Assembly: GCF_010894405.1 (NCBI RefSeq)
Contig: NZ_JAAIYA010000009.1
Span: 222,457 to 286,456, forward strand
Source: Pyxidicoccus caerfyrddinensis
GTDB lineage: Bacteria > Myxococcota > Myxococcia > Myxococcales > Myxococcaceae
Length of the DNA stretch: 64,000 nucleotides
Direction: 5' to 3'
Shown: positions 15,310 through 23,972 of the stretch, piece by piece
Layout: every line of letters begins with the position of its first letter
Position numbering within the stretch: position 1 is the first letter of the stretch
Program-made: the position numbers and the translations under genes
The notes under the pieces: model-generated
What the model was told of the DNA's origin: nothing
Seen by the model: the letters and a program-made list of their open reading frames with translations, nothing else
Database searches by the model: none

Positions 15310-17361
15310 TTGCATCTGAAGCTCGTCATCATCGTCACCCTGGTGCTCACGGGGTGCGCCGGCCGCCCATCCACCCTCCCGCCCGCGCCGCCCCGCGCCC
15401 TTGCCGCCGGAGACGCGCGGCTCGTGCCCGACGCGGGGCGCCAGCTCGCCACCACCCCCGAGCGCTTCCTCGCGGCCTGCGCGGAGGACATCCAGCGGGC
15501 CCGGGCCCACGTGGACGCGCTGCTGGCCCTGCGCGCGCCGCGGGACACGGTGGTGGCCCTCACCTCCTACGACGACGCCATCGCCCTGCTGGACGACGCC
15601 GTGTCGCGCTCCGGCATCGCCGCCAACGCACACCCGGACGCCACCTTCCGCGAGGCGGGTCGCACGTGCGAGCAGGAGGTGGAGGCGGCGCGCACGGACC
15701 TCTCGCTGGACCACCGCCTGTACGAGGCACTGGCCTCGCTGGAGCTGGACGGGCAGGACGCGGCCACGCGGCGCTGGGTGGCGCGGGTGCTGCGCGACTT
15801 CCGGCGCGCCGGCGTGGACCGGGACGCGGCCACGCGTCAGAAGCTGCGGGAGCTGCACGAGCAGCTCACCTGGCTGGGCCAGGAGTTCGGCCGCCACATC
15901 CTGGAGGACGTGCGGCACGTGGACGTGGCGCCCCAGGCGCTGGAGGGGCTGCCCGAGGACTTCGTGCGCGCGCACCCGCCTGGAGCGGACGGCCGCGTGC
16001 GCATCACCACCGAGACGCCGGACTACCTGCCCTTCATGGCGTACGCGCGCGGCGACGCGGCCCGCGAGGCGCTCTGGCGCGTCAACCGGCGGCGCGGCTA
16101 CCCGGAGAATGTCGACACGCTGTCGCGCCTGCTCGAGGCGCGCCACGCGCTGGCCACGCTGCTGGGCTACCCCAACTGGGCCGCCTACGCCTCCGAGGAC
16201 AAGATGGTGCGCGGGCCCCAGGCCGCCGCGGACTTCATCGAGCGGCTGTCCACCGCGGCCGCCGGCCGCGCGAAGGACGACTACGCCGTGCTGCTCGCGC
16301 GCAAGCGCCAGGACACGCCGGACGCCACCGAGGTGGAGCCCTGGGAGCAGGTCTTCCTCGAGGACCGCGTGCGCGCCGAGCAGTACCACTTCGACTCGCG
16401 CGAGGTGCGCTCCTACTTCGAATACACCCGGGTGAAGCAGGGCCTGCTGGACATCACCGCGCGCCTCTTCGGCCTCACCTACCGCCGCGTGACGGACGCG
16501 CCCGTGTGGCACCCGGACGTGGAGGCTTGGGACGTCTACGAGGGCGGCACACGGCTGGGCCGCTTCTACCTGGACATGCACCCGCGCCCGGGCAAGTTCA
16601 CGCACTCGGCGCAGTGGGACCTGGCCACCGGCCGCGCCGGGAAGACGCTCCCCGAGGCCGTGCTGACGTGCAACTTCCCCCGGCCCGGCATCCACCCCGC
16701 CCTGCTCCAGCACAGCGAGGTGCGCGCCTTCTTCCACGAGTTCGGCCACCTCTTGCACCACATCCTCGGCGGCCGCACGCGCTGGGCCGGCCTGTCCGGC
16801 TCCCGCACCGAGCGCGACTTCGTGGAGGCCCCCGCCCAGGTGCTGGAGGAGTGGGCCTGGCGCCCCGAGTCCCTCCAGCGCTTCGCCCGGCACGTCGTCA
16901 CCGGCGAGCCGCTGCCCGAGGACATCATCTCCCGCATGCGGCGCGCGGATGCCTTCGGCAAGGGACTGTGGCTGCGCCAGCAGCTCTTCTACGCCGCCGT
17001 CAGCCTCCAGCTGCACACGGCCGACCCGGCGAACCTGGACACCACCACGCGGGTGAAGGCGCTGCAGGAGCGCTACCTGCCCTTCCGCACCGAGAGCGAC
17101 TCCTACGTCCACCTCTCCTTCACCCAGCTCGACGGCTACTACTCCTCCGCCTACTACGCCTACCTCTGGTCCCTCGTCATCGCGCGGGACTTGCTCACAC
17201 CCTTCCAGCAGCACGGGCTGATGGACCCCGCCACCGCGCGCCGCTACCGGGACACCGTGCTGGGGCCGGGCGGCTCCAAGGACGCGGCCGACCTGGTGAG
17301 GGACTTCCTCGGCCGCGACTACGGCTTCGTTGCCTACACCCGCTGGCTGGACGGCGCCTGA
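15310..17361 (+). CDS. M3-family zinc oligopeptidase lipoprotein (thimet oligopeptidase-like)
   Basis: A 683-residue metallopeptidase of the M3 family (oligopeptidase A / thimet oligopeptidase), which degrades short peptides. The zinc site HEFGH is at residues 476-480, with the further Glu expected about 25 residues on in the RDFVEAPAQVLEEW block. The N-terminus MHLKLVIIVTLVLTGC is a lipoprotein signal, so the enzyme is anchored in the envelope, unlike cytoplasmic OpdA/Dcp. The start is TTG 15310, shortly after GGAGGG. Located after ggt and the TatD hydrolase: together a small set for breaking down extracellular peptides. Confidence 0.92.
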   Translation: MHLKLVIIVTLVLTGCAGRPSTLPPAPPRALAAGDARLVPDAGRQLATTPERFLAACAEDIQRARAHVDALLALRAPRDTVVALTSYDDAIALLDDAVSRSGIAANAHPDATFREAGRTCEQEVEAARTDLSLDHRLYEALASLELDGQDAATRRWVARVLRDFRRAGVDRDAATRQKLRELHEQLTWLGQEFGRHILEDVRHVDVAPQALEGLPEDFVRAHPPGADGRVRITTETPDYLPFMAYARGDAAREALWRVNRRRGYPENVDTLSRLLEARHALATLLGYPNWAAYASEDKMVRGPQAAADFIERLSTAAAGRAKDDYAVLLARKRQDTPDATEVEPWEQVFLEDRVRAEQYHFDSREVRSYFEYTRVKQGLLDITARLFGLTYRRVTDAPVWHPDVEAWDVYEGGTRLGRFYLDMHPRPGKFTHSAQWDLATGRAGKTLPEAVLTCNFPRPGIHPALLQHSEVRAFFHEFGHLLHHILGGRTRWAGLSGSRTERDFVEAPAQVLEEWAWRPESLQRFARHVVTGEPLPEDIISRMRRADAFGKGLWLRQQLFYAAVSLQLHTADPANLDTTTRVKALQERYLPFRTESDSYVHLSFTQLDGYYSSAYYAYLWSLVIARDLLTPFQQHGLMDPATARRYRDTVLGPGGSKDAADLVRDFLGRDYGFVAYTRWLDGA

Positions 17362-17389
17362 CGCTCCACGCCAGGGGCTGTAAAAGCAC

Positions 17390-17419
17390 GGGGCCCCGCG
17401 ATGTGAATCGCGAGGCCCC
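17390..17419. terminator. Strong bidirectional terminator hairpin
   Basis: GGGGCC (17390-17395) pairs with GGCCCC (17414-17419) around an inner CGCGAT/ATCGCG stem with a GTGA loop. It separates the convergent peptidase and the small gene ending at 17473. Confidence 0.7.
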
Positions 17420-17472
17420 ATGTGTTGTGAATCGGTCAATCCCCGTCAGCTCCGCCAACGCGGAGTGCGGAG

Positions 17473-17751
17473 TCAGTGCACCGGGGGTGCGAGCGTGGAC
17501 GTCTCCGGCTGCAGGGTGATGGCCTGCGCGTCGGGGTCCAACCGCACCTGCACGGGCACGCCCTGGAACCGGTACTGGGCCAGGGAATCCGCCGCGCCGT
17601 CGAGCAGAAGCTGGTAGCGCTCCTCCAGCTCCACGGCGATCAGCAGCATCGTCTCGCCCGCGTCCTCGACGCCCGGGCGGTACACCTGGCACCGCTGGAA
17701 CCGCGCCCAGCGACCGTTCTCCATCTTCACCAGCTCGCCGTCGTAAGCCAT
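17473..17751 (-). CDS. Hypothetical protein
   Basis: A 92-residue soluble protein of unknown function. It begins MAYDGELVKMENGRWARFQ and has a regular alternation suggesting a small beta-rich fold (VEDAGETMLLIAVELEERYQ, GVPVQVRLDPDAQAITL). ATG 17751 has GAGGAG six bases upstream; a TTG at 17787 would add 12 residues but lacks a ribosome binding site. No cofactor, metal or membrane signature is seen. Confidence 0.7.
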   Translation of the reverse strand: MAYDGELVKMENGRWARFQRCQVYRPGVEDAGETMLLIAVELEERYQLLLDGAADSLAQYRFQGVPVQVRLDPDAQAITLQPETSTLAPPVH

Positions 17752-18072
17752 GCGCAGCTCCTCTGCCGTAAATCCGACGGTTGGCAATGTAGGGACGAAT
17801 TAACTTCGTGTCACCCCCCCTCTTGAAAATTCGTCAATGACCTCGAAATCCAGTCACTTGCACGACGCTTTCAGGGGTGGAGGCCCCCCTCGCCAGCGAC
17901 GACTGCCCAAAAGTGTAAATTTTCGGGGTTGTCAATCCAGTCAAGCAGCCTCGCGGGTCGGCTGGGCGATCATTTCCCCGGCCAGGCGGGAGGGCGCCTC
18001 GGGGAGACGGGAGGGCGGCGGGCGCCAGGAGGCCGGTGGCATGTGGGCGGCGCGTCCCTTAAATTGCCCGGG
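17752..18072. promoter_or_regulatory. Divergent intergenic region (no gene) with inverted repeat
   Basis: About 320 bp with no convincing coding region, between two divergent small genes. The left half is the most AT-rich stretch of this part and contains GACGAATT (17794-17801) and its exact inverse AATTCGTC (17828-17835), plus an ACGAA/TTCGT pair overlapping the first arm. This is probably the divergent promoter/operator area. The right half (17990-18060) is G-rich and featureless. Confidence 0.4.
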
Positions 18073-18303
18073 ATGAAGTTGCCCGGGCTGTTCCGCAAAG
18101 AGCGCACCACCATCCAGGCCGCGGACGCGCAGGACCACGCGGAGCGACTGCTCGCCGAGTCCCTGCGCGTGCTCGGCCAGGTGTGCGCCAAGGTCGCGGA
18201 CGCGATCGAGTCCCAGCGGCTGGCCCGCCAGGGTTATTCGCACAACACGTACCTGCGGCGGACGGATGGCGAGGGGGAGGACGGCGGCGCGAAGAAGGAG
18301 TAG
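18073..18303 (+). CDS. Small hypothetical helical protein
   Basis: A 76-residue protein beginning MKLPGLFRKERTTIQ, with an amphipathic helical middle (HAERLLAESLRVLGQVCAKVADAIE) and a charged tail ending GGAKKE. No family recognised. ATG 18073 was chosen over longer frames because upstream residues are low-complexity Gly/Arg and look untranslated. It precedes the amidohydrolase by 83 bp on the same strand. Confidence 0.6.
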   Translation: MKLPGLFRKERTTIQAADAQDHAERLLAESLRVLGQVCAKVADAIESQRLARQGYSHNTYLRRTDGEGEDGGAKKE

Positions 18304-18386
18304 GCCTTCCTTCCGTGCCGCCTCCCACCGACGCACCCGAGCCGTGCCTCGCCCACTCGCCCACGTGGCGTGACTCGGGCATCCGC

Positions 18387-19256
18387 ATGCCCATGCCGGC
18401 GCTCTCCGACACGGAGGGGCCCCGCCTGCCCGAGGGGCTTCCCCCGGTGGTGGACGCGCATGTCCACCTGTTCCCGGACCGCGTCTTCGAGGCGGTGTGG
18501 CGCTGGTTCGACGAGTACGGCTGGCCCATCCGCTACAAGCTGCACACGCCCCAGGTGGTGTCCTTCCTCCTGTCGCGAGGGGTGAGCCGGGTGGTGGCGC
18601 TCCACTACGCCCACCGGCCGGGCATGGCCCGCGCCCTCAACGCGTACGTGGCGGAGGTGGCCCGCGCCGAGCCCCGCGTGCTGGGGCTGGCCACCGTGCT
18701 GCCCGGCGAGGAGGGGGCCGTGTCGATTCTCGAAGAGGCCTTCGCGCTCGGGCTGCGGGGGGTGAAGCTGCACTGCCATGTGCAGTGCTTCTCCCCGGAC
18801 GCGCCGGAGCTCCACGACGTCTACGCCGCGTGCGCACGGGCGGGACGGCCGCTCGTCATGCATGCCGGCCGGGAGCCCTCGAGTCCGAACTACAAATGCG
18901 ACACGTACGCCCTCTGTGGCGCCGAGCGCGTCGAGCGCGTGCTGCAAGCGCACCCCACGCTGAAGCTGTGCATCCCCCACATGGGGGCGGACGAGTTCGA
19001 CGCCTACGCGCGCCTGCTCGAGCGACACGACAACCTCTGGCTGGACACCACCATGGCGGTGTCCGGCTACTTCCCCGTCCCCCCGCCTCGCGCGGCGCTG
19101 CAGGTGCGGCCCGAGCGCGTCCTCTACGGGACGGACTTTCCCAACATCCCCTACGCGTGGGACCGCGAGCTCAAGACGCTGCTTGGCCTGAAGCTCGGTG
19201 ACGAGGTCCTGGCGGGCATCCTGGGTCAGAACGCACTCCGGTTGTATGGGGAATGA
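18387..19256 (+). CDS. Amidohydrolase_2-family metal-dependent hydrolase
   Basis: A 289-residue TIM-barrel hydrolase. HxH of the metal site is in VVDAHVHLFPD, further ligands in VKLHCHVQ, PLVMHAGREP and CIPHMGADEFD, and the conserved Asp in LYGTDFPNIP. This family includes decarboxylases and lactonases (ACMSD/LigI type); the substrate is unknown. Unlike the TatD-like enzyme at 14.3 kb it lacks the GETGLH block, so the two are distinct families. ATG 18387 is the first sensible start after the preceding stop at 18303. Confidence 0.85.
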   Translation: MPMPALSDTEGPRLPEGLPPVVDAHVHLFPDRVFEAVWRWFDEYGWPIRYKLHTPQVVSFLLSRGVSRVVALHYAHRPGMARALNAYVAEVARAEPRVLGLATVLPGEEGAVSILEEAFALGLRGVKLHCHVQCFSPDAPELHDVYAACARAGRPLVMHAGREPSSPNYKCDTYALCGAERVERVLQAHPTLKLCIPHMGADEFDAYARLLERHDNLWLDTTMAVSGYFPVPPPRAALQVRPERVLYGTDFPNIPYAWDRELKTLLGLKLGDEVLAGILGQNALRLYGE

Positions 19257-19349
19257 GGCCGGGAAGCCGTGGCCGGCGGGGCGCGGAGCAAGGCCCGCGT
19301 GCGCGAGTCGTTGGCTGTTGAAAAGTGGCGGAGCCCCTTCCGGAATGGA

Positions 19350-19363
19350 ATGGGAGTTCCCAT
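19350..19363 (+). promoter_or_regulatory. Dyad upstream of the receiver-domain gene
   Basis: ATGGGA-GT-TCCCAT, a 6-bp dyad in the 163-bp gap before the response regulator gene, 57 bp from its start. A possible operator; weak on symmetry alone. Confidence 0.25.
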
Positions 19364-19419
19364 CTTCCCCCCCATAGAATTTCGCGGTCTGCAAGCCGCT
19401 GATCCCCTGAGGCCCTGCC

Positions 19420-19797
19420 ATGTCCCACATCCTGGTCGTCGATGACGACGCGAGTCACCGCACGCTCATCTGCGATGCCCTCGAGGAGATGGGCTACCGA
19501 ACGGTTCAAGCGGCCAACGGCCGCGAGGCGCTCGACTTGTTGGAGGGCGACATGCCCTCCGCCGTGCTGCTGGACCTTCGGATGCCCGTGATGAGCGGCT
19601 GGGGTTTGCTGGACGCGCTGAAGAAGATGCCTCGCGCGCGCGGCCTGCCCATCATCATCATCTCCGGCTACGGCTTCGAGTGGGAGGCCGAGCTGGTGGG
19701 TGCCGCCGGCTACATCTCCAAGCCCGTCGATTTGGACAAGGTGCGGATGACGGTGCAGCAGATCGCCGGCCCGCCGGAGATGGCGTTCGTCCACTGA
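19420..19797 (+). CDS. Single-domain response regulator (receiver only)
   Basis: A 125-residue CheY-like receiver protein that would pass a phosphoryl signal by protein contact, as it has no output domain. The acidic pocket is D8/D9, the phospho-acceptor is D52 in LLDLRMPVMSGW, the conserved Ser is in IIIISGYG and the Lys in YISKPVD. No histidine kinase is adjacent, so its partner must be encoded elsewhere, as is usual in myxobacteria. It has its own upstream region and a tight hairpin behind it. Confidence 0.93.
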   Translation: MSHILVVDDDASHRTLICDALEEMGYRTVQAANGREALDLLEGDMPSAVLLDLRMPVMSGWGLLDALKKMPRARGLPIIIISGYGFEWEAELVGAAGYISKPVDLDKVRMTVQQIAGPPEMAFVH

Positions 19798-19840
19798 GTG
19801 GCAACAAGCCCACCTCCTCGGCTGGGCGGAGGCCCATCCA

Positions 19841-19856
19841 CCCATCGTCCGATGGG
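19841..19856 (+). terminator. Tight hairpin behind the receiver gene
   Basis: CCCATC-GTCC-GATGGG, a 6-bp stem with a 4-base loop, 44 bp after the receiver stop. A second CCCATC copy 8 bases earlier could pair alternatively. Probably a terminator. Confidence 0.4.
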
Positions 19857-19900
19857 GGCTGTACCAGGGTGCCGGGCTCGGGTCTGATGGCGGGCACTTC

Positions 19901-20725
19901 ATGTCGCCCCCCACCTCCGATGAATTGGCCGTCGACGCACGCGGGCTCATCAAGCGCTTCGGCGGCTTCACCGCGCTCAATGGCCTGAATCTCCAGATTC
20001 CCCGTGGCGCCTTCTACGCGTACCTGGGGCCCAACGGAGCCGGCAAGTCCACCAGCATCGCGCTGCTGACGGGCGTGTATGGCCCGGACGCGGGCACCAT
20101 CCGCATGCTGGGCGTGGACGCGGTGGCGAAGCCGCTGGAGGTGAAGCGGCGCGTGGGCGTGGTGCCGGAGGAGCTGAGCCTCTTCGAGCGGCTCACCGGC
20201 CGGCAGTACCTCACCTTCTGCGCGCGCATGTACGGGCTGGACGGCGACGAGGCCGCCGCGCGCGCCACGGAGCTGCTGGAGCTGACGGAGCTGACGTACA
20301 AGGCCGGCGCGCTGGTGGCGGAGTACTCCAAGGGCATGCGGCGGCGGCTGGCCATCGCCGCGGCGCTCATCCACGCGCCGGAATTGGTGCTGCTGGACGA
20401 GCCCTTCGAGGGCATCGACGTGCTGGCGGCGGGTGTCATCCGCGAGCTGTTGCGCGAGCTGAGCCGGCGCGGGGTGACGCTGCTCTTGACGACGCACGTG
20501 CTGGAAATCGCGGAGCGGCTGGCCACGCACGCAGGCATCCTCCGAGGCGGGCAGATGCTGGACCAGGGGCCGGTGGGGACGCTGCTGCAGCGGCATGACT
20601 GTCCCTCGCTGGAGGCGGTGTTCGAGAAGCTCATCGCCGTGCCGACCTCGCGCAACGCGCGCCTGTCCTTCTACGGGGAAGCGGTGCCCGCGCCGGAGCC
20701 GGTGCCGCGCCGGGAGTCCGCATGA
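19901..20725 (+). CDS. ABC transporter ATP-binding protein
   Basis: A 274-residue ABC ATPase of the ABC-2 exporter type. Walker A is GPNGAGKST (43-51), the signature is YSKGMRRRLAIAAAL in place of LSGGQ (common in this ABC-2 subfamily), Walker B is LVLLDEPFEGID and the H-loop is in LLTTHVLE. A ~35-residue Pro-rich tail follows the NBD. Its stop overlaps the start of the permease gene by ATGA, so the two make one exporter. The cargo is unknown. Confidence 0.92.
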   Translation: MSPPTSDELAVDARGLIKRFGGFTALNGLNLQIPRGAFYAYLGPNGAGKSTSIALLTGVYGPDAGTIRMLGVDAVAKPLEVKRRVGVVPEELSLFERLTGRQYLTFCARMYGLDGDEAAARATELLELTELTYKAGALVAEYSKGMRRRLAIAAALIHAPELVLLDEPFEGIDVLAAGVIRELLRELSRRGVTLLLTTHVLEIAERLATHAGILRGGQMLDQGPVGTLLQRHDCPSLEAVFEKLIAVPTSRNARLSFYGEAVPAPEPVPRRESA

Positions 20726-22377
20726 GCCGCCCGGCCATGCCCGGCTTCCTGCGGCACCTGGTGCTGTTGTGGGGGCTGCGCTTCGACATCGGGCTCAACC
20801 GGGGGCCGGGGAAGAGCCGGCTGCTGGCGGTGGGCGTGTTCCTGGCGTCGAGCGCGCCCGGCCTCTTCCTGGGACTGTTCTTCTTCGCGCTGATGCGGCT
20901 GGGGCCCGTCGCGCGCAGCGGCGTGTGGCCGTACTTCATCCTGAACCTGCTCTGCTTCGTCACCTTCTCGGTGTGGGTGACGTGGCCGCTGTTGTCGGCG
21001 GGCGTGGATGACCACTCGGAGCTGAGCCGGTACGCGGCGTTCCCCATCTCTCCGTACCGGCTGCTCATCGCCTCCACGGTGGCGAGCCTCTTCGAGCCGC
21101 GCGCGCTGGTGTTCTACGCGCCACTCACGGGGGCGGCGCTGGGGTTCGCGTCGGTGCACCGGATGAGGGCGCCGTGGCTGGCGGTGGGGCTGTACGTGCT
21201 GTTCGCGCTGTTGTGCGCGGCGTGGAGCCGGGTGGCGCTGTACGCGGTCATCAACGTGCTGCGCGCGAAGCACAGCGCGCGCATCATGGGCGGGGGCATG
21301 GTGGCGTTCCTCCTCGCCGCGTCGTTCATCCCGCCCATCGACACCTCGTGGCTGACGGAGATGGGCGAGACGGGGGTGAGCGCGCTGGACATGACGCTCA
21401 TCATCAACGCGGCGGTGGCGCTGGGGCAGGTGCCGCCGGGCTTCTTCGGGGACGGGCTGGGGCAGCTCGCGCTGGGGCGCCTGCGCATCGCACTGATGGA
21501 GGCGGGCGGGCTGTTCTTCTTCGCGGCGACGGGCATGGCGGTGGCGTACGCGCTGCTGATGCGCTTCCACCGGCAGGCGGGGCGCGCGGGCGCGCGGGCA
21601 ACGGAGTCGGGGGACACCAACCCCTTCGCGCGGACGCGGACGCGGTTCTCCACGCTGGTGATGCGCGAGGCGCTGGACTTGTGGCGCAACCCGCGCGCGC
21701 GGCTGCTCGCGTCGGTGCCCTTCATCCTGGCGATTCTGCTGAAGCTGCTGTCCGGGCGGGACTTGTTCGTCTTCCTGCTGGGCCGCTCCGCGGATGCGTG
21801 GCTGATGGGCGGCCTGTGCATCTACGGCGCGGTGGTGATTGCGTCGACCTTCTCCCAGAACACCTTCGGCTATGACGGGCAGGGCTTCGCCGTGTTCCTG
21901 GCGGCGCCGGTGGACCTGGCGGACGTGCTGCGGGCGAAGAACGGGGTGCAGGCGGCGGGCGCGCTCGGCATGGCGGTGCTGGTGGCGCTGTTCTACCGGG
22001 TGTACTTCGGCTTCGGGACGACGGTGGACGTGCTGTGCGCCATGGCGGCGGTGGCGGCCGTGGTGCCGGTGCTGCTGGCGGCGGGCAACTTCCTGTCGCT
22101 GCTCTTCCCCGTGAAGTTCCACGCGAGCCTGAAGCGGCGGGACAAGGTGCCGCTGACGGCGTCGATGCTCGGCATCTTCGCGGCCAGCACCGGGTGCATG
22201 CCCTTCGGCTGGGCGTTGCGGCTGGCGGGGAAGGACGGGCCCACGTGGCAGACGGCGGCGATGATTGCGCTGTGTGCCGGGCTCAACGTGGCCCTGTACC
22301 GGGGCGTGCTGCCCCTGGCGCTGCGCCTGCTGGACCAGCGGCGCGAGCGCGTGCTGCACGCGGTGACGCGGGAGTAG
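20722..22377 (+). CDS. ABC-2-like exporter permease
   Basis: A 551-residue integral membrane protein with roughly 10-12 hydrophobic segments (for example LLAVGVFLASSAPGLFLGLF, ILAILLKLL, GALGMAVLVALFYRVYFGF). Charged, GGDTNPF-like loops separate an N-terminal and a C-terminal set of helices. It is translationally coupled to the ATPase gene and is taken as the membrane half of that transporter by position and topology. No specific substrate signature can be read. Confidence 0.85.
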   Translation: MSRPAMPGFLRHLVLLWGLRFDIGLNRGPGKSRLLAVGVFLASSAPGLFLGLFFFALMRLGPVARSGVWPYFILNLLCFVTFSVWVTWPLLSAGVDDHSELSRYAAFPISPYRLLIASTVASLFEPRALVFYAPLTGAALGFASVHRMRAPWLAVGLYVLFALLCAAWSRVALYAVINVLRAKHSARIMGGGMVAFLLAASFIPPIDTSWLTEMGETGVSALDMTLIINAAVALGQVPPGFFGDGLGQLALGRLRIALMEAGGLFFFAATGMAVAYALLMRFHRQAGRAGARATESGDTNPFARTRTRFSTLVMREALDLWRNPRARLLASVPFILAILLKLLSGRDLFVFLLGRSADAWLMGGLCIYGAVVIASTFSQNTFGYDGQGFAVFLAAPVDLADVLRAKNGVQAAGALGMAVLVALFYRVYFGFGTTVDVLCAMAAVAAVVPVLLAAGNFLSLLFPVKFHASLKRRDKVPLTASMLGIFAASTGCMPFGWALRLAGKDGPTWQTAAMIALCAGLNVALYRGVLPLALRLLDQRRERVLHAVTRE

Positions 22378-22391
22378 TGCCGTCAACGCGT

Positions 22392-22427
22392 GAGGCCGCG
22401 GCCCCGTGCTCGTGGGACCGCGGCCTC
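22392..22427. terminator. Convergent terminator, exporter / VWA genes
   Basis: GAGGCCGCGG pairs perfectly with CCGCGGCCTC (10 bp, 16-base loop) between the convergent permease and VWA genes. Confidence 0.7.
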
Positions 22428-22449
22428 TCGAATCCACCTGATGCGCGGT

Positions 22450-23682
22450 TCAGTACGCGATGCCGTGCTTCGCGGCCTGCGCCTTCACGCCCTTCATCAC
22501 GTTGGCGTCGAAGGTGTCCTCCTTCTCGGACACATTCTTGGTGAGCCACGTGTCCCGGTCCGCCGCCAGCTTCGCGGCCTTGGCCTCCAGCACCTTCTTC
22601 TCCTCCGCGAGCTGCTTCACCTTCGCGGCCTGCGCCTCCTTGCTCAGGCCCTTCAGCTCCGCCGGCAGCTCCTCGCCCTTCACGCTCGCCAGCGCAGCGG
22701 GAGCCGCCACGAGGTCCACCGCGCCGCCCACCGCCTCCGGGGCGCTGCTCTCCATCGCGGCCGAGGCAGCACCGGCGGAGGGCTTCGCAGCGGCGCGCGT
22801 CTTCTTCATGTAGCTGATGCGCTCCGCCGCGGCCTCGGGGGCCAGGCCCGCCATGGCATCGGCGCGGGCGCGGTTCTCAGCCTGCACCTCGGCGCGACCG
22901 GTGTAGAGCGTCTTCGACGCCAGCTCGGAGTTCACCTTCGCCAGCTCGACGTCGAACGGCGTGGCGACAGCGACCATGCCGCCGGACTGGTCGATGCTGT
23001 CGAAGGTGCCGTCCGTGAGCTTCGCCACGTGGCGCCAGGCGACTTCCGTCTCGCCGTCAGAGCCGCAGCGCACCGTGTTCACCACGATGTGCTTCTCCTT
23101 CGCGCGCTTCGCCCAGTGCTTGAAGTTCCAGTCGTCGTTGCGCTCGGCCGGGGGCGCATCGCCGACGAGGAAGATGACCTTCATCACCTCGCGGTTCTGG
23201 CTCCAGGACAGCTTGGACACGGCCTCGCCGAGGCCGCGGCCCACGTGCTCCGGCGCGTCACCGCCGCCGCCCGCCTCGAACCGGCGGAGGTTGGCGAAGA
23301 CGGTGTCCAGGTCGTCGCTCAGCTCGAAGCGCTTCGTCACGTAGTCGTCGCCCACGTCGCGGTACGCCACGAGGCCGACCTTGAGGTGCGGCGTCGGCCG
23401 GCCCTGCGCGATGCGGGAGGCGATGGAGTAGATCTTCCGCTTCGCGCCCTCCAGCAGCCCGCCCATGGAGCCGGTGGTGTCGAGCACGAAGACGACCTCG
23501 ATTTCCGGACGCGCGCCCTGGGCCTGATTCTGCGCGACCTGCGCCTGCGGCGCGGCGGGCTTCGTGGCCTCGATGGGCTTCGTGGTCTTGACGGGAGGAG
23601 CCTCGGCGAGGGCCGGAGCGGAAACCAGGGTGGTGGCGAGCGCGGCCGACAGCACGGCCCGCGACAGGGACTTGAGGTCCAT
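22450..23682 (-). CDS. Secreted von Willebrand factor A domain protein
   Basis: A 410-residue exported protein. A signal peptide (LSRAVLSAALATTLVSAPALA) precedes a VWA domain at about 60-260 whose MIDAS metal site reads DTTGSMGG (the DxSxS motif with Thr at the second position), with a later GDAPPAER block. The C-terminal ~150 residues are Ala/Lys/Glu-rich and helical, with a coiled-coil-like stretch (LSKEAQAAKVKQLAEEKKVLE). Start at ATG 23682, because GGAG lies 7 bases before it. Likely binds a protein ligand in the envelope through its metal site; the partner is unknown. It diverges from the lipoprotein gene across ~290 bp of empty sequence. Confidence 0.85.
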   Translation of the reverse strand: MDLKSLSRAVLSAALATTLVSAPALAEAPPVKTTKPIEATKPAAPQAQVAQNQAQGARPEIEVVFVLDTTGSMGGLLEGAKRKIYSIASRIAQGRPTPHLKVGLVAYRDVGDDYVTKRFELSDDLDTVFANLRRFEAGGGGDAPEHVGRGLGEAVSKLSWSQNREVMKVIFLVGDAPPAERNDDWNFKHWAKRAKEKHIVVNTVRCGSDGETEVAWRHVAKLTDGTFDSIDQSGGMVAVATPFDVELAKVNSELASKTLYTGRAEVQAENRARADAMAGLAPEAAAERISYMKKTRAAAKPSAGAASAAMESSAPEAVGGAVDLVAAPAALASVKGEELPAELKGLSKEAQAAKVKQLAEEKKVLEAKAAKLAADRDTWLTKNVSEKEDTFDANVMKGVKAQAAKHGIAY

Positions 23683-23972
23683 GGCGTTCTCCAAGGGGGG
23701 CGGAAACAGCGGTTATCGGATGGGTCCTGCGCGCGCGTTCGACTCGTTAACGGACGACCCTGCCGGAAGTTCTACGCACGGGGTTGCTCGCCCTGGGCCC
23801 CCCGAGGTGCTGGACACCTCCGGCGCCGACCTCCTCTTCGTCCAGGCGGGCGTGGACCCGCTCGCCGCGCATGTGGGCATGTACGAAGTGGCCCTCGCGG
23901 TGTTTCGCCGAGCACGCCTGCTCTGGGGTCGCCTTGCTCGCGCGGCGCGACCGGCGGATGCTGGGCCCTGAT

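Noticed and set aside
23760..23972. A longer start for the lipoprotein gene in the upstream open frame
   Set aside because: The upstream residues are Pro/Ser/Arg-rich and would put the lipoprotein signal in the middle of the protein; ATG 23973 opens directly with it.
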